Below, one piece after another: positions 37,065-47,589 of a stretch of 64,000 nt of DNA; the first letter of the stretch is position 1, and each line of letters starts with the position of its first letter. The position numbers were made by a program, and so were the translations under genes. The DNA is from Mangrovitalea sediminis (GTDB lineage: Bacteria; Pseudomonadota; Gammaproteobacteria; Pseudomonadales; Oleiphilaceae), in contig NZ_NTLB01000005.1 of assembly GCF_002514725.1 (NCBI RefSeq), positions 124,001 through 188,000 on the forward strand, in the 5' to 3' direction. The notes under the pieces were generated by a model. The model did not search any database, was not told the DNA's origin, and saw nothing but the letters and a program-made list of their open reading frames with translations.

Positions 37065-38909
37065 CTATTCGGTGAGCGTCGCGCGGTCCCGGCCCGCTTG
37101 TTTGGCTTCATAGAGCGCGTTGTCCGCCCGCTGGAACCAGCTCAGGACGTTGATGTCGTCACTGCGTAGCTGCGCGACCCCCGCGCTGACGGTGATTTGT
37201 AGGGTTTTACCGCCGGGTGTCGTGAGAGGGAGTGTCCGGATACGTTCCAGCAGGGTATCAGCGACATGGCGGGCGCCATTCAGGTCGGTGCCGGGCAATA
37301 CGATAACGAATTCTTCGCCACCATATCGTGCGACCGTATCCCTGGGACGTTTGACCACTTCAGCCATAACTTGAGCAATACCGCGAAGGCATTCGTCGCC
37401 AAAGGTATGTCCGTAGGAATCATTGATGGTCTTGAAATGGTCGGCGTCGAGAAGAATCAGGGACAGCGGCATCTTGTGGCGGCGAGCCACGGAGAAAGCC
37501 TGTTCAATTGCTTCATCCAGGTAGCGACGGTTGTAGAGGTTGGTGAGTTCGTCCCGGATATTCTGACGCTTCAGTTTGTCGTTGACTTGCGCCAGGGTCT
37601 GCAGGGCGGACTGAAGCTCTGCAGTACGCGCCTCCACCACCTGCTCGAGTTCGGCCTTGGCGTGGGTTTGCATGGCCAGCACCCGCTCTATCAACTGTCT
37701 TACCCGGATGACTGCAGCATAGGTGAGAAGCAGTACCTGCCCTCCGAGTGCAATCTGCATCAGGATTTCGTTGGCGAGATAGTCGGCCGCATAGCCAAAG
37801 GCGGCCAAGGCGTAGATGGAGGTGCCGAGCAGCATCAGGGACCAGGAAATCAGGTACCAGAGAGCCGGTCCGTAGCCTTGACGCAGTCGCTGTATGCCGA
37901 TCCCGTAGAGTGTAAGCATACACAGCAGAGCAATGGCGGTATTCCAGCGGATAATGGCATGGTAGGGCACAATAAAGGACGCTGCCACGCTCAGCATGGC
38001 CAGCACGATCATCACCCTTATCATGCGCTGCATCCCTGGCAGTTCGTGGTCGATCTCCAGAAACGATGCGCCAAACAGGACAAAAGCCAGAATGGACAGG
38101 GCCTCAGTCAGAGGGACGGACGTGTTCGCGAGCCAGGGGCTCAACGGCCAGAGATACTGATAGGAGAGGCCGCTCATCGATGCCAGGAAGAGCCCCGCAC
38201 TCAGCATGTAAAAGGCGTTATAGAAATACTGACGGCGCCATGTGGTGATGAATAGCATTGCATTGAACAGAACCAGGATCAGTAAGGCGCCGTAGAAAAT
38301 CCCCTGTTCGAGGGATTGCCCTTCTACTTGGTGTACAAGGGCATCGGACTGGAAGAGTGCCAGCGGAATATTGACCGAGCCGGAGCTGCGCACCTGCAGG
38401 ACCAGCTCACGGGCGCCATGTCCTTCGATGTCCAGCGGCTGAAGATAGTAGCGATAATCCACTGGACGGGAGGCAAAGAGTTCTCGGTCACCCATTCGGT
38501 GAACCGTGGTTTTGGGGCCGCCGAATATGGAAATCGAAATGTGGTCCAGCGGGGGATAACTGATTTGTAGATACCAGTGCTGGATGACGGGAGACGGATT
38601 GCGCAGGCGTATCAGGATCCAATAGCTGTTATCGCTATTTGAAAAAACCAGTTCCTGCTTTTTTGAAACTTCGAGCTTCACCTCGCCGCTTGCGATCTGC
38701 TCTGCAGAGTAGTTATTGCCATTGTCTGCCGTAAAGCAGACATCTCGCAATGGATCGATCTGCTTGAGTGTTGTGAACAGCGAGACTTCCGGGCACTGGG
38801 TTGCCGTACTTGCTAAAACCGGACTGGAATGGACAATAGCGGCTACCAGAGCCAGGGCCCAGACAAGGGTGTGCAAAATATGAGCTGGGTTAACGCCGCA
38901 TTGTCTCAT
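37065..38909 (-). CDS. Diguanylate cyclase with 7TM-DISM sensor
   Basis: The enzyme makes cyclic di-GMP. The 614-residue protein has a signal segment (about 10-33), a periplasmic 7TMR-DISMED2-like domain (about 40-190), seven membrane helices (about 200-405), a coiled coil (410-450) and a GGDEF domain (450-614). The active site is GGEEF (530-534), with the inhibitory site R521-x-x-D524 five residues before it. Both are intact, so activity and product inhibition are expected. The DISMED2 domain probably senses a carbohydrate-like ligand. It is divergent from rlmM by 64 bases. Confidence 0.93.
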   Translation of the reverse strand: MRQCGVNPAHILHTLVWALALVAAIVHSSPVLASTATQCPEVSLFTTLKQIDPLRDVCFTADNGNNYSAEQIASGEVKLEVSKKQELVFSNSDNSYWILIRLRNPSPVIQHWYLQISYPPLDHISISIFGGPKTTVHRMGDRELFASRPVDYRYYLQPLDIEGHGARELVLQVRSSGSVNIPLALFQSDALVHQVEGQSLEQGIFYGALLILVLFNAMLFITTWRRQYFYNAFYMLSAGLFLASMSGLSYQYLWPLSPWLANTSVPLTEALSILAFVLFGASFLEIDHELPGMQRMIRVMIVLAMLSVAASFIVPYHAIIRWNTAIALLCMLTLYGIGIQRLRQGYGPALWYLISWSLMLLGTSIYALAAFGYAADYLANEILMQIALGGQVLLLTYAAVIRVRQLIERVLAMQTHAKAELEQVVEARTAELQSALQTLAQVNDKLKRQNIRDELTNLYNRRYLDEAIEQAFSVARRHKMPLSLILLDADHFKTINDSYGHTFGDECLRGIAQVMAEVVKRPRDTVARYGGEEFVIVLPGTDLNGARHVADTLLERIRTLPLTTPGGKTLQITVSAGVAQLRSDDINVLSWFQRADNALYEAKQAGRDRATLTE

Positions 38910-38973
38910 GGAAACTGAGTATAGCCGACACTGCCAATGCCTTCCCTACAGCCCTCTCCGCAGGTTGCAAAAG

Positions 38974-40047
38974 ATGAATGAAGTTCACGCTTTCTGTCGT
39001 CCCGGTTTCGAATCTGAATGTGGCCAGGAATTGGTCGACGTCGCTGCACGGGCTGAAGTTTACGGCTATTTTCGCAGTTCACACGGGAGCGGCCTGACCA
39101 GTTTTGTGGCGTCCTCCGAGGATGACGTCGAGCGCCTCATGACGCGTGTCAACTGGCGAGACCTGGTCTTCACGAGGGACTGGATGAGAGCGGTAGCGAC
39201 GCTGGAGTTGCCTCAGACAGATCGTGTAGGTGCGGTGGTGCGCACGCTTAGCGATATCGGATTTGATCGTTGCTGTGATCGGGTTGAGGTCATCGTCACT
39301 GAGGATTGCCAGGATGCCGATGTACAGAATTTCGCCCGCAAGTGGGTCCCACCCTTATCGCGCGCATTGCGAGGCAGGGGATGGCTGACGCCTCAGGGCG
39401 TGACAGGTAGTGGTCTGCGTCTGGATCTCGTGCTCAGCGGCTTTAATGAGGTCAGGATAGGGCTTAGCCTGCCAGGCAATCGCTCGCCGTTTATCGCTGG
39501 TCGAACACGGTTGCGTATGCCGCCGGAGGCGCCGAGCCGTTCGACATTGAAGTTGGAGGAAGCCTGGCATCTGTTTATTGGGAAGGAGCGCTGGTTTGAT
39601 CTGCTGGGCGGCGGCGCCAAGGCCGTCGACCTGGGCGCCGCACCCGGTGGTTGGACCTGGCAGTTGGTGCAGCAGGGAATGCGGGTGACGGCGGTCGATA
39701 ACGGACCTATGGACCCGGCGTTGATGGCGACCGGGCAGGTGACGCATGTCCAGGCCGATGGTTATGTCTGGAAGCCCGTACGGGCGGTGGATTGGTTGGT
39801 GTGCGATATTGTTGACAAGCCCCGCCGGACGCTGCACTTGATGCTGGAATGGCTGAGCAGCCGACTTTGCCGCTATGCGATTTTCAATTTGAAGCTGCCG
39901 ATGAAGCAGCGCTACGCAGAATGGTGCCTGTGCCGGGACCTTCTCGAGTCGGGATTGCAGGAGGCCGGCATCAATGCCCGCATCCAGGCCCGGCAGTTGT
40001 ATCATGACAGGGAAGAAATAACCTGTTTTGTGGAAAGAATCGATTGA
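38974..40047 (+). CDS. rlmM: 23S rRNA 2'-O-methyltransferase RlmM (C2498)
   Basis: RlmM methylates the ribose of C2498 in 23S rRNA. The chosen ATG at 38974 ([13 protein letters not shown]) gives 357 residues and matches the usual family start; an upstream ATG adds 22 unrelated residues. An N-terminal THUMP-like region precedes the SAM-binding motif [13 protein letters not shown] (about 217-229) and the late LKLPMKQR catalytic segment. tusA overlaps or abuts the end. Confidence 0.95.
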   Translation: MNEVHAFCRPGFESECGQELVDVAARAEVYGYFRSSHGSGLTSFVASSEDDVERLMTRVNWRDLVFTRDWMRAVATLELPQTDRVGAVVRTLSDIGFDRCCDRVEVIVTEDCQDADVQNFARKWVPPLSRALRGRGWLTPQGVTGSGLRLDLVLSGFNEVRIGLSLPGNRSPFIAGRTRLRMPPEAPSRSTLKLEEAWHLFIGKERWFDLLGGGAKAVDLGAAPGGWTWQLVQQGMRVTAVDNGPMDPALMATGQVTHVQADGYVWKPVRAVDWLVCDIVDKPRRTLHLMLEWLSSRLCRYAIFNLKLPMKQRYAEWCLCRDLLESGLQEAGINARIQARQLYHDREEITCFVERID

Positions 40048-40057
40048 GGAGTTGTCG

Positions 40058-40297
40058 GTGAGCGAAATGGAACACGATCTGGCATTGGATGCGACCGGGT
40101 TGATGTGCCCCGAACCCGTGATGTTGCTGCATAACCGGATCAATGAAGTGCCTGTCGGCGGAACCTTGTTGGTGATCGCCACGGATCCGTCCACAACCCG
40201 TGATATTCCGCGGTTCTGTCATTTTCTGGGCCATGAGCTACTGGCCCAGGCGGAGGACGAGAAAACGTTCCGCTACTATATTCGGCGAGCCACCTAG
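40058..40297 (+). CDS. tusA: TusA-like sulfur carrier protein
   Basis: TusA carries persulfide sulfur for tRNA 2-thiouridine and other pathways. AGGAG at 40047-40051 points to the GTG at 40058, giving 79 residues. The active Cys17 lies in [12 protein letters not shown], the family CPxP motif. The C-terminus keeps [15 protein letters not shown]. It is 10 bases after rlmM. The window also has mnmA, the usual end user of this sulfur. Confidence 0.93.
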   Translation: MSEMEHDLALDATGLMCPEPVMLLHNRINEVPVGGTLLVIATDPSTTRDIPRFCHFLGHELLAQAEDEKTFRYYIRRAT

Positions 40298-40343
40298 GGC
40301 CCCTGTGCATGCCGGGGGCTGATGGCTTGCCGCGAATCGGCCG

Positions 40344-42206
40344 TCAGCCGCTATTGATGGCCGATTTGAGCCGGGCCAGATGCTCTAGAAATTGCTTCCG
40401 GTCCATCTCGCCCAGGATACGGAAATCCCCCAGTTCCTTACCCTTCGGTCCGAAGAACAGAATCGCCGGTGGGCCAAAGAGCCCATAGCGTTTCATCAGC
40501 GCCTGTTGAGCGGGCGTGTTTTTGGTGATGTCCAGTTGAAGGCGCTTAAATGATGCCAGGGCTGCACGTACACCAGGATTACCGAAAACCTCGTGATCCA
40601 TGACCTGGCAACTGATACACCAGTCAGCGTAGAAATCCAGGATGACGGGCTGTTGCTGGGAGGTTGCCGTTGCGAGTAAATCCGGAAGCTGCTCAGCATC
40701 CTCGAACCGCTGAAAAAGGGTTGGGCTGGCAGATGGTGCTGTGCCAATGGGACCGCTGGCAAGGCGTTGGGTAAAGGGGGTGAGCGGCTGCAGCGGATTG
40801 GAGGCCCCCGCCAAGGCCCCTATGAGCAGGCTGGCGGCGTAGACGAACAGCAGTAGCCCAAGTCCCCTGAGCATGCGTGTTGCTCGGGAGGCCGCCCTGT
40901 CGAAGGCGCCCAGTAGAACGCCGCAAAGAGCGGCCAGGAGTGCCCACATTACCAGTGATGCGGCAGGTGGCACGATGCGAGTGATCAGCCAGACCGCCAC
41001 CGCGAGCAATAAAACCCCGTAGAACGCCTTTACATGCTGCAGCCAGGGACCGCTGCGCGGCAGGATCCGTCTGCCGGCAACGCCAACCAGCACCAGCGGA
41101 GTGCCCATGCCCAGCGCCAGAACGAAGAGTGCCAGTCCACCCAGGATGGCGTTTTGCGTTGCGCTGATGTACACCAGTGCGCCGGCTAAGGGGGCCGAAA
41201 CGCAGGGGGAGACAACCAGGGCTGAAACTGCGCCAATGAGGAAGGTGCCGCCGAGGTGGCCGCCGGACAGTTTTCGCTCGGTAGACGTCAGGCGATGTCT
41301 GAGGGCGGCAGGAAGCTGGAGTTCATAGAGACCGAAACTGGACAGTGCCAATATCACGAAAAGTCCGGCGATGACGCTGAGCACCCAGGGCTCCTGCATG
41401 ATGGCCTGAAGGTTGAAGCTGGCGCCCAACAAGCCTGTAATCACGCCGGCCGCCGCATAGGTGATCGCCATGCCGAGCACGTAACTCAGGCAGAGGATAA
41501 AGTTGCCCCAGTGACTATGGTGCCGGTGACCGCCAACGATCGCCGTAATGATCGGAATCATCGGTAAGACGCAGGGCGTGAAGGTAAGCCCAAGACCCAG
41601 CAGGTAAAAAAGCAGAAGAATGGATACCAGATTCTGCTGACGCAGCATTTGGGTGATGCCGCTGGCGGTTTCCGGCTGCTGGCCGGGCGATGCTAGTACC
41701 GGTCTGGCGTTTGTGCCGATCTTGGGCACAGCATTGCCAGCGTCATAAAGCACGGTTTTCTTTTGGGGCGGGTAGCAAAGCCCTGCTGTCGCGCAGCCTT
41801 GGTAGGTGACCGTCAGCTTGGCCGTCCGTGTGCCCTCGGGCAAGGAGACCGGTAAAGTTGCGGAGATGTCCTTGAGAAACACTCTGACCTGACCGAAGTA
41901 GGGGTCCTGTTTATCGTGGCCGGGTCTCGAAAACTGGAGGCTGCCCACGGTGACGTGTGGGGTATCCGTGGTAGCGCTAATGCGTTCCTGATACAGGTAG
42001 TAGCCCGGCGTAATGGTCCAGTCCAGCACCAGCTTGTTGCCATCCATGCGGCTACTGAACTGGAACGCCTGGTCGACCGGAAGAAAACTGTTCTGGGTGT
42101 CGGAAGACTGAAAAAAGTTACGGGCGTCGGCTGTGCCATGAAATGCAAGCAGGGGCCAGAGACAGAACAGCAGGTATCGTAATGGCGTAAAGAGGCGGGT
42201 GATCAT
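40344..42206 (-). CDS. dsbD: Thiol:disulfide interchange protein DsbD
   Basis: DsbD moves electrons from cytosolic thioredoxin to periplasmic DsbC, DsbG and cytochrome c maturation. The 620-residue protein has a signal region, a periplasmic alpha domain with Cys138/Cys144 (QGCATAGLCYPP), a membrane domain with Cys212 (FTPCVLP) and Cys335 (VSPCVSAP), and a C-terminal thioredoxin domain with Cys530/Cys533 (ADWCISC). All six catalytic cysteines are present. It converges with tusA. Confidence 0.96.
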   Translation of the reverse strand: MITRLFTPLRYLLFCLWPLLAFHGTADARNFFQSSDTQNSFLPVDQAFQFSSRMDGNKLVLDWTITPGYYLYQERISATTDTPHVTVGSLQFSRPGHDKQDPYFGQVRVFLKDISATLPVSLPEGTRTAKLTVTYQGCATAGLCYPPQKKTVLYDAGNAVPKIGTNARPVLASPGQQPETASGITQMLRQQNLVSILLLFYLLGLGLTFTPCVLPMIPIITAIVGGHRHHSHWGNFILCLSYVLGMAITYAAAGVITGLLGASFNLQAIMQEPWVLSVIAGLFVILALSSFGLYELQLPAALRHRLTSTERKLSGGHLGGTFLIGAVSALVVSPCVSAPLAGALVYISATQNAILGGLALFVLALGMGTPLVLVGVAGRRILPRSGPWLQHVKAFYGVLLLAVAVWLITRIVPPAASLVMWALLAALCGVLLGAFDRAASRATRMLRGLGLLLFVYAASLLIGALAGASNPLQPLTPFTQRLASGPIGTAPSASPTLFQRFEDAEQLPDLLATATSQQQPVILDFYADWCISCQVMDHEVFGNPGVRAALASFKRLQLDITKNTPAQQALMKRYGLFGPPAILFFGPKGKELGDFRILGEMDRKQFLEHLARLKSAINSG

Positions 42207-42272
42207 ACGTCTTTGGGGTCTCGTTCTCAGGTAACGGCAGACAACCGGCAGGCCCTTACACTAGCAGAAAGT

Positions 42273-43685
42273 TCAGGTCGGTTCTTCTGTCGCCGTAACG
42301 TCTGTGAGTGGCTGTCGACTCATGCGCCAGAGCCGGGTAAACAGGAAAATCGCGGCAGCGGTGAGCCCGATAATCAGTCCGCTCCAATAACCCTGCACTC
42401 CCAGTTGTGGGAAGATCCAGATGCCTTTGGCCAGCATATAGCCCAGCGGGAGACCGAACCCCCAATAGGCCAGCAGGGTGGCGAGCATGATGGCGCGGGT
42501 ATCCCGGTAGCCCCGCAGCGCGCCGGAAGTCGATGCCTGAATGGCGTCCGAGAGCTGGAAAATCGCTGCCATAACAAGCAGGTGCGAGGCTACGGCGACC
42601 ACGGCGGGGTCCGGACTGTACAGGGCGGCGATGTCCTGCCGGAATACCAGGATCAGCAGGGCGGCGACGACGGCAAAACACACGGATACCGCAATGCCTG
42701 AGAGAGCTGCCAGGCGGGCGCCGGCTCGATCTTTGCGGCCCAGGAAATAACCGGCACGCACCGAAATGGCCATGCCCATCGACAGCGGCACCATATAGGT
42801 GGTAGCTGACAGGATATAGGCGATCTGGTGTCCCGACAGCACAACGGCGCCATAAGCTGACACCAGGAGCGAGATGATGCTGAACAGGCTGGCTTCGAAG
42901 AATATCCCCATTGCGACCGGGACACCGAGCCGGGCCAGGCGCAGAATCTCATCCTTGCGGGGCGGATGGCGTTCAGTGTAGAGCGAGGGCAGTCTCTGTT
43001 TGCGGGCTGCCACGCGGGTGTAGCCCCAGGCAGCCAGGACCATGAGCCAGATGACCAGGGATGTCGCCCAGCCGCAACCTACGCCACCCATCGGCTGGAT
43101 CGGGCCGAGTCCGAAAACGAGAATGTAGTCCGCCGGTATATTCACGAGAAAGCCAAGGGCCATGAACATCATGACCTGGCGGGTACGGGCCTGGCCTTCG
43201 CAGAAGCTGCGCAGGGGTTGATAGAGTCCGATCGCCGGCGCACTCCAGCCTACAGCCGCCAGATAGTCCTCGGCGCGGGTACGTACATCGGGGGTGACCT
43301 GGAGAAAATGCGTGAACCAGGCGCCATGCTGGCAGATCCACCAGCCGATCACGCCCAGGGTTACGCCAAGCCAGAGTCCCTGGTGGGTTTGATCCACGGC
43401 CTTGTGAGGCGCCTGCTCGCCGATGGCATGGGCGACAAGCGCCGACAGGACCACCAGCACGCCGGTGATCGTCAGGAAGATGGGCATCCAGATGGCGCTG
43501 CCCAGCGATACGCCGGCGAGTTCGTCCGGGCCGGCGTTGCCGGCCATTACGCCATCGACGAACAGCAGGCCGCTCTCCAGCAATTGGGTTGCCACGATCG
43601 GCAGACCCAGACTGAGCAGCGCACGGACTTCCCGCCGGGCAAGCTCCATGGTGGGCACTACGGGATTAGGTGTGGCGCTGGACAC
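42273..43685 (-). CDS. MATE-family multidrug efflux protein (NorM-like)
   Basis: The 470-residue membrane protein has twelve hydrophobic segments and a MATE start (LLSLGLPIVATQLLESGLLFVD), with internal two-fold repeat. A GTG start at 43685 has GAGG 6 bases upstream. MATE proteins export cationic drugs in exchange for sodium or protons. It is divergent from epmC, with about 140 bases between. Confidence 0.92.
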   Translation of the reverse strand: MSSATPNPVVPTMELARREVRALLSLGLPIVATQLLESGLLFVDGVMAGNAGPDELAGVSLGSAIWMPIFLTITGVLVVLSALVAHAIGEQAPHKAVDQTHQGLWLGVTLGVIGWWICQHGAWFTHFLQVTPDVRTRAEDYLAAVGWSAPAIGLYQPLRSFCEGQARTRQVMMFMALGFLVNIPADYILVFGLGPIQPMGGVGCGWATSLVIWLMVLAAWGYTRVAARKQRLPSLYTERHPPRKDEILRLARLGVPVAMGIFFEASLFSIISLLVSAYGAVVLSGHQIAYILSATTYMVPLSMGMAISVRAGYFLGRKDRAGARLAALSGIAVSVCFAVVAALLILVFRQDIAALYSPDPAVVAVASHLLVMAAIFQLSDAIQASTSGALRGYRDTRAIMLATLLAYWGFGLPLGYMLAKGIWIFPQLGVQGYWSGLIIGLTAAAIFLFTRLWRMSRQPLTDVTATEEPT

Positions 43686-43828
43686 GGGAAACCTCGAAAT
43701 GCGAAACCTGCATGCGGGTTGTTTCCCCGCACCGGATATGCCGGTTGGCGACAGGGGGCAACGCCGTATGCCGAATGCCGTGCGGCATGTACAATGCGCC
43801 CGGAGAAAACGTGGAAGTCTGTCTTGTA

Positions 43829-44368
43829 ATGAACCATGACTACAACGATCTGATCGCCTTATTTAACGGCTTGTTCGAGGAAACAGAGGGTACCATCCTG
43901 GTACGTGGCGAAGACGAGCCGATCTATCTGCCACGGGACGAGAGCTGTCCCCATGATCGTGTTATATTTGCGCACGGTTACTTTTCCAGTGCACTGCATG
44001 AAATCAGTCACTGGTGTATTGCAGGTGTCGAGCGCCGCCGCAAAGTCGATTTCGGTTACTGGTATCGCCCCGACGGCAGGACTGCGGATGAGCAACGACA
44101 GTTTGAACAGGTGGAAGTGCGGCCACAAGCTCTTGAGTGGCTGTTTTCCGAAGCTGCCGGTGTTCGCTTTCATGTCAGCCTGGACAACCTAAACGGCGCC
44201 AAGTCTGGTAATGACCAGTCTTTCAGGCAAGCTGTCTGGGAGCAAGCGCATCGATACCTGGATCGAGGATTGCCTGCCAGGGGCGGCCGTTTTTTGGCGG
44301 CGCTGTTGGCATTTTACCGTCGAAGCGACCAATTTGGTCCGGCGAATTTTGATCTCGCCGTCCTTTGA
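43829..44368 (+). CDS. epmC: Elongation factor P hydroxylase EpmC (YfcM)
   Basis: EpmC hydroxylates the beta-lysylated lysine of EF-P. The 179-residue protein matches E. coli YfcM along its whole length from memory, including DEPIYLP, RVIFAHG, LHEISHWCIAG (57-61 HEISH, metal-site candidate), VDFGYWY.PDGR and VEVRPQALEWLF. The ATG at 43829 gives the family start. EpmA and EpmB are not in the window. Confidence 0.93.
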   Translation: MNHDYNDLIALFNGLFEETEGTILVRGEDEPIYLPRDESCPHDRVIFAHGYFSSALHEISHWCIAGVERRRKVDFGYWYRPDGRTADEQRQFEQVEVRPQALEWLFSEAAGVRFHVSLDNLNGAKSGNDQSFRQAVWEQAHRYLDRGLPARGGRFLAALLAFYRRSDQFGPANFDLAVL

Positions 44369-44460
44369 AATCCGTCCAGTATATCGGATGACGGCGACGG
44401 ATACAGAATTATCTATGATCGCTTAATAGCGATAAATCAATTGATTAGGGTTTATTAATT

Positions 44461-46074
44461 ATGCATTGGTTGAAAATGATTTGGCAGTGGCTGATGCGGT
44501 GGCTACGGGGATCCCCCGCGCCAGCGCAACAGCAACCGTCTCCGGTACGCGACACGACTTCAGCAAAACCCAAGGGTGCTGGCACCAAGGCCAAGGTAGT
44601 TGCCGACAGGTCAGTCGCCGACAGGTCTGTGCCGCCGGCTAAAGGTGTCCCGGCAGCCGCTGAGCCGCGAAAGCAGGCTGACGATGCCGTCGCAAAGGGC
44701 GGCACCGACAAGCCAAAAGAGAACCGTCCGGCGCCTCTTGCCCCGCCAGAGAAAAAGGCACCCAAGCCGGTGGAAAAACCCTGGAAGCCCGAGGATTACC
44801 AAGTGCCTGAAGCGGAGGGCAAGACCCGCTTTACCGACTTCCAACTGGGCACAGAACTTTTGCATGCGATCGCTGATTCGCAGTTTCAGTACTGCACGCC
44901 GATTCAGGCAGAAACCCTGCCTCAGACGCTGGCCGGTAACGATCTGATTGGTCAGGCTCAAACCGGCACCGGCAAGACGGCCGCCTTCCTGATCACGGCT
45001 ATTCAACGCATGCTGGAAAAGCCGATTTCCGAAGAGCAGCGTTTTGCCAGCGAGCCGCGGGTGCTGGCGTTGGCGCCGACCCGGGAGCTGGCCTTACAGA
45101 TTGGTCGCGACGCCGAAGGCCTGTGCAAGTATACGGGCCACCGCGTGGTAACCGTCGTTGGCGGGATGAACTACGATACCCAGCGCGAACAGCTGCGGCA
45201 TCACGTTGTCGATATCCTGGTCGCGACGCCAGGTCGCCTCATCGATTTTCTCGGTTCCCAGGATGTGTTCCTGGATCAGTTGGACCTTCTCATTATCGAC
45301 GAAGCCGATCGAATGCTGGATATGGGCTTTATCCCGGATGTGAAGCGCATCATCCGTAAGTGTACGCCGCGAGAGGAGCGTCAGACGCTGTTGTTCAGCG
45401 CCACCTTCAATCAGGATGTACTCAATCTGGCGTCCATGTGGACTCGGGCGGCGGCCTTCGTCGAGATCGAGCCCGAGCAGAAGACGGCCGAGCGCGTCGA
45501 GCAGACGGTCTATATGGTGTCCGAAGATGACAAGCTGAAGGTATTGTGTAATTACCTGCTGCAGCATCCCGTGGATAAGGCGATTGTTTTCGCCAACCGC
45601 CGTGACCAGACCCGGGATCTGGAAGAGGCCCTGCGCCGGCAGGGGGTTCGTTCAGCACTGTTGTCCGGGGAGATTGCGCAGAACAAGCGTCTGCGAACGC
45701 TGGAACAGTTCAAGGCGGGTGATATTCAAGTGTTGGTGGCGACGGACGTGGCCGGACGTGGGATTCACGTAGATGGTGTCAGTCACGTCTTCAACTACAA
45801 CCTGCCGGAAAATGCCGAAGACTATGTCCATCGTATCGGGCGTACAGGTCGAGCCGGAGAGTCGGGTGTCTCGGTCAGCTTTGCCAGCGAAGATGACGCT
45901 TTCGCCCTGCCGGCCATCGAGGCCTACATCGGGCAGAAGCTGAACTGCGTTATTCCTGAAGAATCCCTTCTGGCTCAGTTGGCCGTCGCCGAGCAGCGCC
46001 GCTCGACGTCCCGTTCCCGTCCGCGCCAGGGTGGCCGGCAGGGTGGGGGTGGAAAAGGTCGCAGACGCGCTTGA
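44461..46074 (+). CDS. rhlB: DEAD-box ATP-dependent RNA helicase RhlB
   Basis: RhlB unwinds RNA, in many bacteria as part of the degradosome. The 537-residue protein has an amphipathic, Trp-rich start (MHWLKMIWQWLMRW), a low-complexity Ala/Pro/Lys linker to about residue 115, then helicase motifs: Q-motif region, AQTGTGKT (166-173), PTRELA, DEADRMLD, SAT and HRIGRTGRAGE, ending in a basic Arg/Gly tail. The long N-terminal extension is as in Pseudomonas RhlB. A short repeat DRSVADRSV lies in the linker. Confidence 0.9.
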   Translation: MHWLKMIWQWLMRWLRGSPAPAQQQPSPVRDTTSAKPKGAGTKAKVVADRSVADRSVPPAKGVPAAAEPRKQADDAVAKGGTDKPKENRPAPLAPPEKKAPKPVEKPWKPEDYQVPEAEGKTRFTDFQLGTELLHAIADSQFQYCTPIQAETLPQTLAGNDLIGQAQTGTGKTAAFLITAIQRMLEKPISEEQRFASEPRVLALAPTRELALQIGRDAEGLCKYTGHRVVTVVGGMNYDTQREQLRHHVVDILVATPGRLIDFLGSQDVFLDQLDLLIIDEADRMLDMGFIPDVKRIIRKCTPREERQTLLFSATFNQDVLNLASMWTRAAAFVEIEPEQKTAERVEQTVYMVSEDDKLKVLCNYLLQHPVDKAIVFANRRDQTRDLEEALRRQGVRSALLSGEIAQNKRLRTLEQFKAGDIQVLVATDVAGRGIHVDGVSHVFNYNLPENAEDYVHRIGRTGRAGESGVSVSFASEDDAFALPAIEAYIGQKLNCVIPEESLLAQLAVAEQRRSTSRSRPRQGGRQGGGGKGRRRA

Positions 46075-46132
46075 AGTTCCGGTAACGCTGACAGGTTAAC
46101 GGCCAGTTTCTGGCGTCATAGGGTGCTCAGGC

Positions 46133-47275
46133 ATGCGTATCGTAGCTGATGAGAATATTCCGTTGCTGGAAAGTTTTTTCGGTGACCTTGGGGATATCCG
46201 CCGGGTTCCGGGGCGTCAGATGCAGCGGGAGCACTTGAAGGATGCCGATGTCCTCCTCGTGCGTTCTGTTACGCGCGTCGACCGGGAGCTGATTGCAGGA
46301 ACACCGATCCGCTTTGTTGGAACCGCAACGATTGGCGTCGACCATATTGATCGGGCAGCTCTGGATGAAGCGGGGATTAGCTTCGCCAGTGCGCCCGGCT
46401 CAAATGCCAATTCGGTGGTTGAGTACGTAACCTGCGCGATATCCCTCTATTTGGAGCGAACCCGCCGGTCCTGGCAGGACATCAGTGTTGGTATCGTTGG
46501 GTGTGGCAATGTTGGCTCACGCTTGCGGCAGCGGCTGGCCGGGCTGGGATGTCAGGTCAAGGCTAACGATCCGCCCTTGCAGGCAAAAGGGGAAGGCGGG
46601 CTTGTCTCCCTGGAAGAGGCGCTGGCCTGCGATGTGGTATCACTGCATACGCCGCTTACACGGGATGGTGAGTTTCCCACCTGGCACCTGCTGGATGCGA
46701 ATCGGTTGGCAGGACTGAATGCCTCCCAATTATTGATCAACAGTGGCCGCGGCCCTGCCATAGACAACCAGGCGCTCAAAGCACGCTTGAAACAACCCAA
46801 CGCACCCTTGGTCGTGCTCGATGTCTGGGAGCCGGAACCGGATATCGATACCGAGTTGTTGGAAAGGGTATGGTTAGGGACACCTCATATCGCGGGTTAC
46901 AGTCTCGATGGCAAGGTCAACGGGACGGAAATGATCTATAGAGCCTTGTGCCAGCACTTGGGGCTGCCGGTTTTGCGACGGGCAGAGCAATACTTGCCGG
47001 AGCCTCCGCTGAGCCTGTTGGCTTTCACCGCGTCAGCGCGCACGGAAGAGGCGGTTCATACCGCAATCCGGGCCTGCTATGACATCCGATACGATGATGG
47101 TCTGCTTCGGGGCCTGTTGCGGATGCCACAGGATGAACGTCGAGCTTATTTCGATCAGTTGCGGCGGCATTATCGGGTACGGCGGGAATGCGGCAGCGTC
47201 AAAATCTGTCTGAAAGGAGCTGCCCGGGAGATGGAGCGCAACTTCACGGTGCTGGGGTTCAGCATAAAACGCTAG
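46133..47275 (+). CDS. pdxB: Erythronate-4-phosphate dehydrogenase PdxB
   Basis: PdxB oxidises 4-phosphoerythronate in pyridoxal phosphate synthesis. The 380-residue protein starts MRIVADENIP, as in the family, and has the NAD site GCGNVG (123-128), NSGRGPAID with the catalytic Arg, and TPHIAGYSLDGK with the catalytic His. The C-terminal dimerisation domain is complete. It follows rhlB by 58 bases, possibly in one transcript. Confidence 0.96.
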   Translation: MRIVADENIPLLESFFGDLGDIRRVPGRQMQREHLKDADVLLVRSVTRVDRELIAGTPIRFVGTATIGVDHIDRAALDEAGISFASAPGSNANSVVEYVTCAISLYLERTRRSWQDISVGIVGCGNVGSRLRQRLAGLGCQVKANDPPLQAKGEGGLVSLEEALACDVVSLHTPLTRDGEFPTWHLLDANRLAGLNASQLLINSGRGPAIDNQALKARLKQPNAPLVVLDVWEPEPDIDTELLERVWLGTPHIAGYSLDGKVNGTEMIYRALCQHLGLPVLRRAEQYLPEPPLSLLAFTASARTEEAVHTAIRACYDIRYDDGLLRGLLRMPQDERRAYFDQLRRHYRVRRECGSVKICLKGAAREMERNFTVLGFSIKR

Positions 47276-47394
47276 GTTATTGCTCATTCAGCCCTGAATG
47301 CACCGCCCTTCGTTGTGCGGTCTTCTGCCGTCAAGACGCCGTGCTAACGGTTTCTATTGCCGTAAATCGCGCTTACGCGGCAGGTTCCGGTGAC

Positions 47395-47589
47395 CTAGCC
47401 TTTGGGCGGAAGTTCGAAGCGTTCGCCCATTTTCCACTCTTCCTCTTCAACGAGCGCGTCAAGCGCTTCCTGAATCATGGCGTTCGTGATCGGGATTTCA
47501 TGGCCGTCGGCCATCACCAGAGCCGCCCCATTCATCGAGGTTTCTGCAGCCACAGGGGGCTGTTGGGCTACATAGTGTTGTGTGCGCAT
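47395..47589 (-). CDS. PA1571-like small conserved protein
   Basis: The 64-residue protein starts MRTQHYVAQQPP, after a GGAGG site with 8 bases of spacing, and has VMADGHEIPITNAMIQEALDAL and an acidic EEEEW segment. It resembles the small PA1571 family of Pseudomonas; the function is unknown. It converges with pdxB. Confidence 0.65.
   Translation of the reverse strand: MRTQHYVAQQPPVAAETSMNGAALVMADGHEIPITNAMIQEALDALVEEEEWKMGERFELPPKG

Noticed and set aside
37266-38255. Open frame of 329 codons on the plus strand inside the diguanylate cyclase gene
   Set aside because: Antisense to a gene with intact motifs along its length; composition (many Gln, His, Gly) is typical of a shadow frame.
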